This document shows, piece by piece, positions 62,679-64,000 of a DNA stretch of 64,000 nucleotides. Below the pieces are notes generated by a model that made no database searches, was not told the origin of the DNA, and was given only the letters and a program-made list of their open reading frames with translations. The position numbers were made by a program, and so were the translations under genes. Within the stretch, counting starts at the first letter, position 1. Every line of letters starts with the position of its first letter. Source of the DNA: Haemophilus parainfluenzae (GTDB lineage Bacteria; Pseudomonadota; Gammaproteobacteria; Enterobacterales; Pasteurellaceae); NCBI RefSeq assembly GCF_014931395.1, contig NZ_CP063120.1:417501-481500 (forward strand), read 5' to 3'.

Positions 62679-63343
62679 TACTCTTGCTCTTGTTTGATTT
62701 GACGAATATACAAATACACGGTGTGGCGAGAAATCACGAGGCGATCAGCCACTAAATTGATGGCATCTTTAATATCAAAAATGCCTTTTTCGTAAAGTGA
62801 AATCACAATCTGACGGTTCTTATTATTATTCGAAACCGAGCGATCCGCATTCACTTCTTCAATGGTTTTTTCTACCGTTTGTGCCACCAATTCTTCCACT
62901 GAACTTGCAAAATTGACGGAAGAGGTTTCATTTTGTTCCTGCGTTGGCATAAAGGCCTGCATAAATTGAGAAACCGGCACATCCAAATTAATATTGATAC
63001 AAAGTAAACCAATAATGCGTTGCTTGCTATTTCGAATGGCGATGGTCACTGACTTCATCAGCACATTGCCTTTCGCACGCGTGAAATAAGGCTTAGACAC
63101 ACTCTCACTTTGCATATTACGCAAAGATTTCAAGGCTAAATCCGTAATCGGAGAACCCACTTGGCGATTGGTATTATGCCCATTGGCGATACAAATGGCG
63201 GAATGCTCAATGTCTTCCAAAGAGTGTAAGACGATTTCACAATGCTTGCCGATCAACGCGCTTACGCCATCAACCACCGCTTTATAGGAAATCAGAATAG
63301 CACGATCTTCATCAGTGAAAGGTTGTCTATCGGTTAGTATCAT
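62678..63343 (-). CDS. yheO: YheO-like PAS-domain transcriptional regulator
   Basis: A 221-aa predicted DNA-binding regulator. The N-terminal part is the PAS_6/YheO domain (VVDGVSALIGKHCEIVLHSLE) and the C-terminal 50 residues form a helix-turn-helix (KGIFDIKDAINLVADRLVISRHTVYLYIRQ). Signal and targets are unknown; always next to tusDCB. Separated from fkpA by an uptake-sequence hairpin. Confidence 0.9.
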   Translation of the reverse strand: MILTDRQPFTDEDRAILISYKAVVDGVSALIGKHCEIVLHSLEDIEHSAICIANGHNTNRQVGSPITDLALKSLRNMQSESVSKPYFTRAKGNVLMKSVTIAIRNSKQRIIGLLCININLDVPVSQFMQAFMPTQEQNETSSVNFASSVEELVAQTVEKTIEEVNADRSVSNNNKNRQIVISLYEKGIFDIKDAINLVADRLVISRHTVYLYIRQIKQEQE

Positions 63344-63366
63344 TTTTCAAATCTGGTAGGGAAAAT

Positions 63367-63392
63367 GACCGCACTTTGGACAAAGTGCGGTC
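63367..63392 (-). terminator. Uptake-sequence hairpin between fkpA and yheO
   Basis: GACCGCACTTTG, two bases, CAAAGTGCGGTC: a near-perfect 12-bp arm pair (cores 63368-63376, 63383-63391). It follows the fkpA stop, but no T-run follows it in that direction, so termination may be partial. Confidence 0.65.
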
Positions 63393-63402
63393 GAATTAAG
63401 GA

Positions 63403-64000
63403 TTATTTTTTAGGATTAACGTCTAATACTTCAACATCGAAGTAAAGTGTTGCATCAGGTGGAATGGCATCGCCAGCACCTTGTTTACCGTAAGCTAATT
63501 CAGGTGGAATCACTAATTCGATTTTACCGCCTTTTTTCACTAACTGAAGGCCTTCAGTCCAACCTTTGATCACTTGGTTTAATTTAAATTCAACCGGTTG
63601 ACCACGTTCAACAGAGCTATCAAATACTTTACCATCCGGTAATTTACCAGTGTAATGTACTTTTACGATATCTGTTGCTTTAATCGCGTCACCTTTACCT
63701 GCTTCAGTGATTTTGTAAAGTAAGCCATCTTTGGTGCTTTTCACGCCATCTTTTTTCGCAAATTCAGCGCGGTATTTATCGCCTTCTTCTTTTGCAGCTT
63801 TCGCTTGTTGTTCTACTTTTGCTTTCGCTGCAGATACTAATTGTTCTTGAATGCCATCTAAGGTTTTTTGAATTTTCTCGTCTTTACGAACATCAACTTT
63901 ACCTTCTAATGCATCTTTTAAGCCATCTAAAATACGCGCATTGTCGTATTGAATGACTTCTTTTTGAGCATCCACTAAATCTTTTACTTGGTTACCCATT
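63403..64000 (-). CDS. fkpA: FKBP-type peptidyl-prolyl isomerase FkpA, 5' end outside window
   Basis: At least 198 aa of the periplasmic FkpA-type foldase. The helical dimerisation part (AQKEVIQYDNARILDGLKDAL) is followed by the FKBP domain (about the last 105 residues) with VHYTGKLPDGKVFDSS, KGWTEGLQLVKKGGKI and PPELAYGKQGAGDAIPPDATL. The frame continues to the window end, so the signal peptide is missing and the apparent Met at 63999 is probably internal. Confidence 0.92.
   Translation of the reverse strand, partial: MGNQVKDLVDAQKEVIQYDNARILDGLKDALEGKVDVRKDEKIQKTLDGIQEQLVSAAKAKVEQQAKAAKEEGDKYRAEFAKKDGVKSTKDGLLYKITEAGKGDAIKATDIVKVHYTGKLPDGKVFDSSVERGQPVEFKLNQVIKGWTEGLQLVKKGGKIELVIPPELAYGKQGAGDAIPPDATLYFDVEVLDVNPKK

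Overview
This window looks like a Haemophilus-type Pasteurellaceae chromosome. The DNA is AT-rich. The 9-base uptake signal AAGTGCGGT, or its reverse complement, occurs about 45 times by eye, which marks the Haemophilus/Aggregatibacter branch of the family. Many local gene orders match H. influenzae (yheS-yrdD-tsaC-aroE-tag, waaA-coaD-rep, envC-gpmA). NadR suggests the nicotinamide-riboside (V-factor) route to NAD. An apparently intact hemC-hemD-hemX-hemY set suggests heme synthesis independent of X factor. Together these point to a H. parainfluenzae-like species rather than H. influenzae; this is inference, not a database match.

Layout. 0-3.7 kb: patatin-like protein (partial), SOS-regulated recA, recX, fluoride channel crcB and a HAD phosphatase. 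3.8-8.4 kb: the str operon rpsL-rpsG-fusA-tuf on the minus strand. 8.4-15 kb: an unknown exported protein, a ClC chloride channel, dusA, ribB behind an FMN riboswitch, nadR and a metallophosphoesterase. 15-20.3 kb: three tRNA genes (Arg-Arg-Ser), rep, and the coaD/waaA/lgtF lipooligosaccharide-CoA block. 20.4-25.8 kb: a Slam transporter with its TbpB-like surface lipoprotein, a YibQ-type deacetylase and envC. 26-32 kb: gpmA, a lysine/alanine-rich exported protein, rluE, an autotransporter and ilvC with divergent ilvY. 33-44.8 kb: RarD-type transporter, glpE, flavin oxidoreductase, yheS-yrdD-tsaC-aroE-tag, lptD, xerC, an acetyltransferase and tpiA. 44.9-52.7 kb: narP, cyaA and the divergent hemCDXY operon. 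52.8-57.6 kb: an amino-acid ABC importer with a CjaA-like lipoprotein, an orphan iron-type binding protein, and a T4 endonuclease V homologue. 57.7-61.7 kb: a run of small exported and membrane proteins of unknown role. 61.6-64 kb: tusB-tusC-tusD-yheO and fkpA (cut by the window edge).

How the parts fit. Most of the window is core housekeeping: translation, tRNA modification, cofactors, envelope biogenesis and DNA repair. The accessory content is mostly at the cell surface: Slam plus lipoprotein, the autotransporter, the basic repeat protein, and the exported-protein island. The uptake sequences do double duty. Seven close inverted pairs sit between genes, most of them at 3' ends where they can act as terminators. 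Several others lie inside signal-peptide codons, and one is built into a variable arm of the FMN riboswitch. No CRISPR array, insertion sequence, integrase-bearing prophage or simple-sequence contingency repeat was seen.
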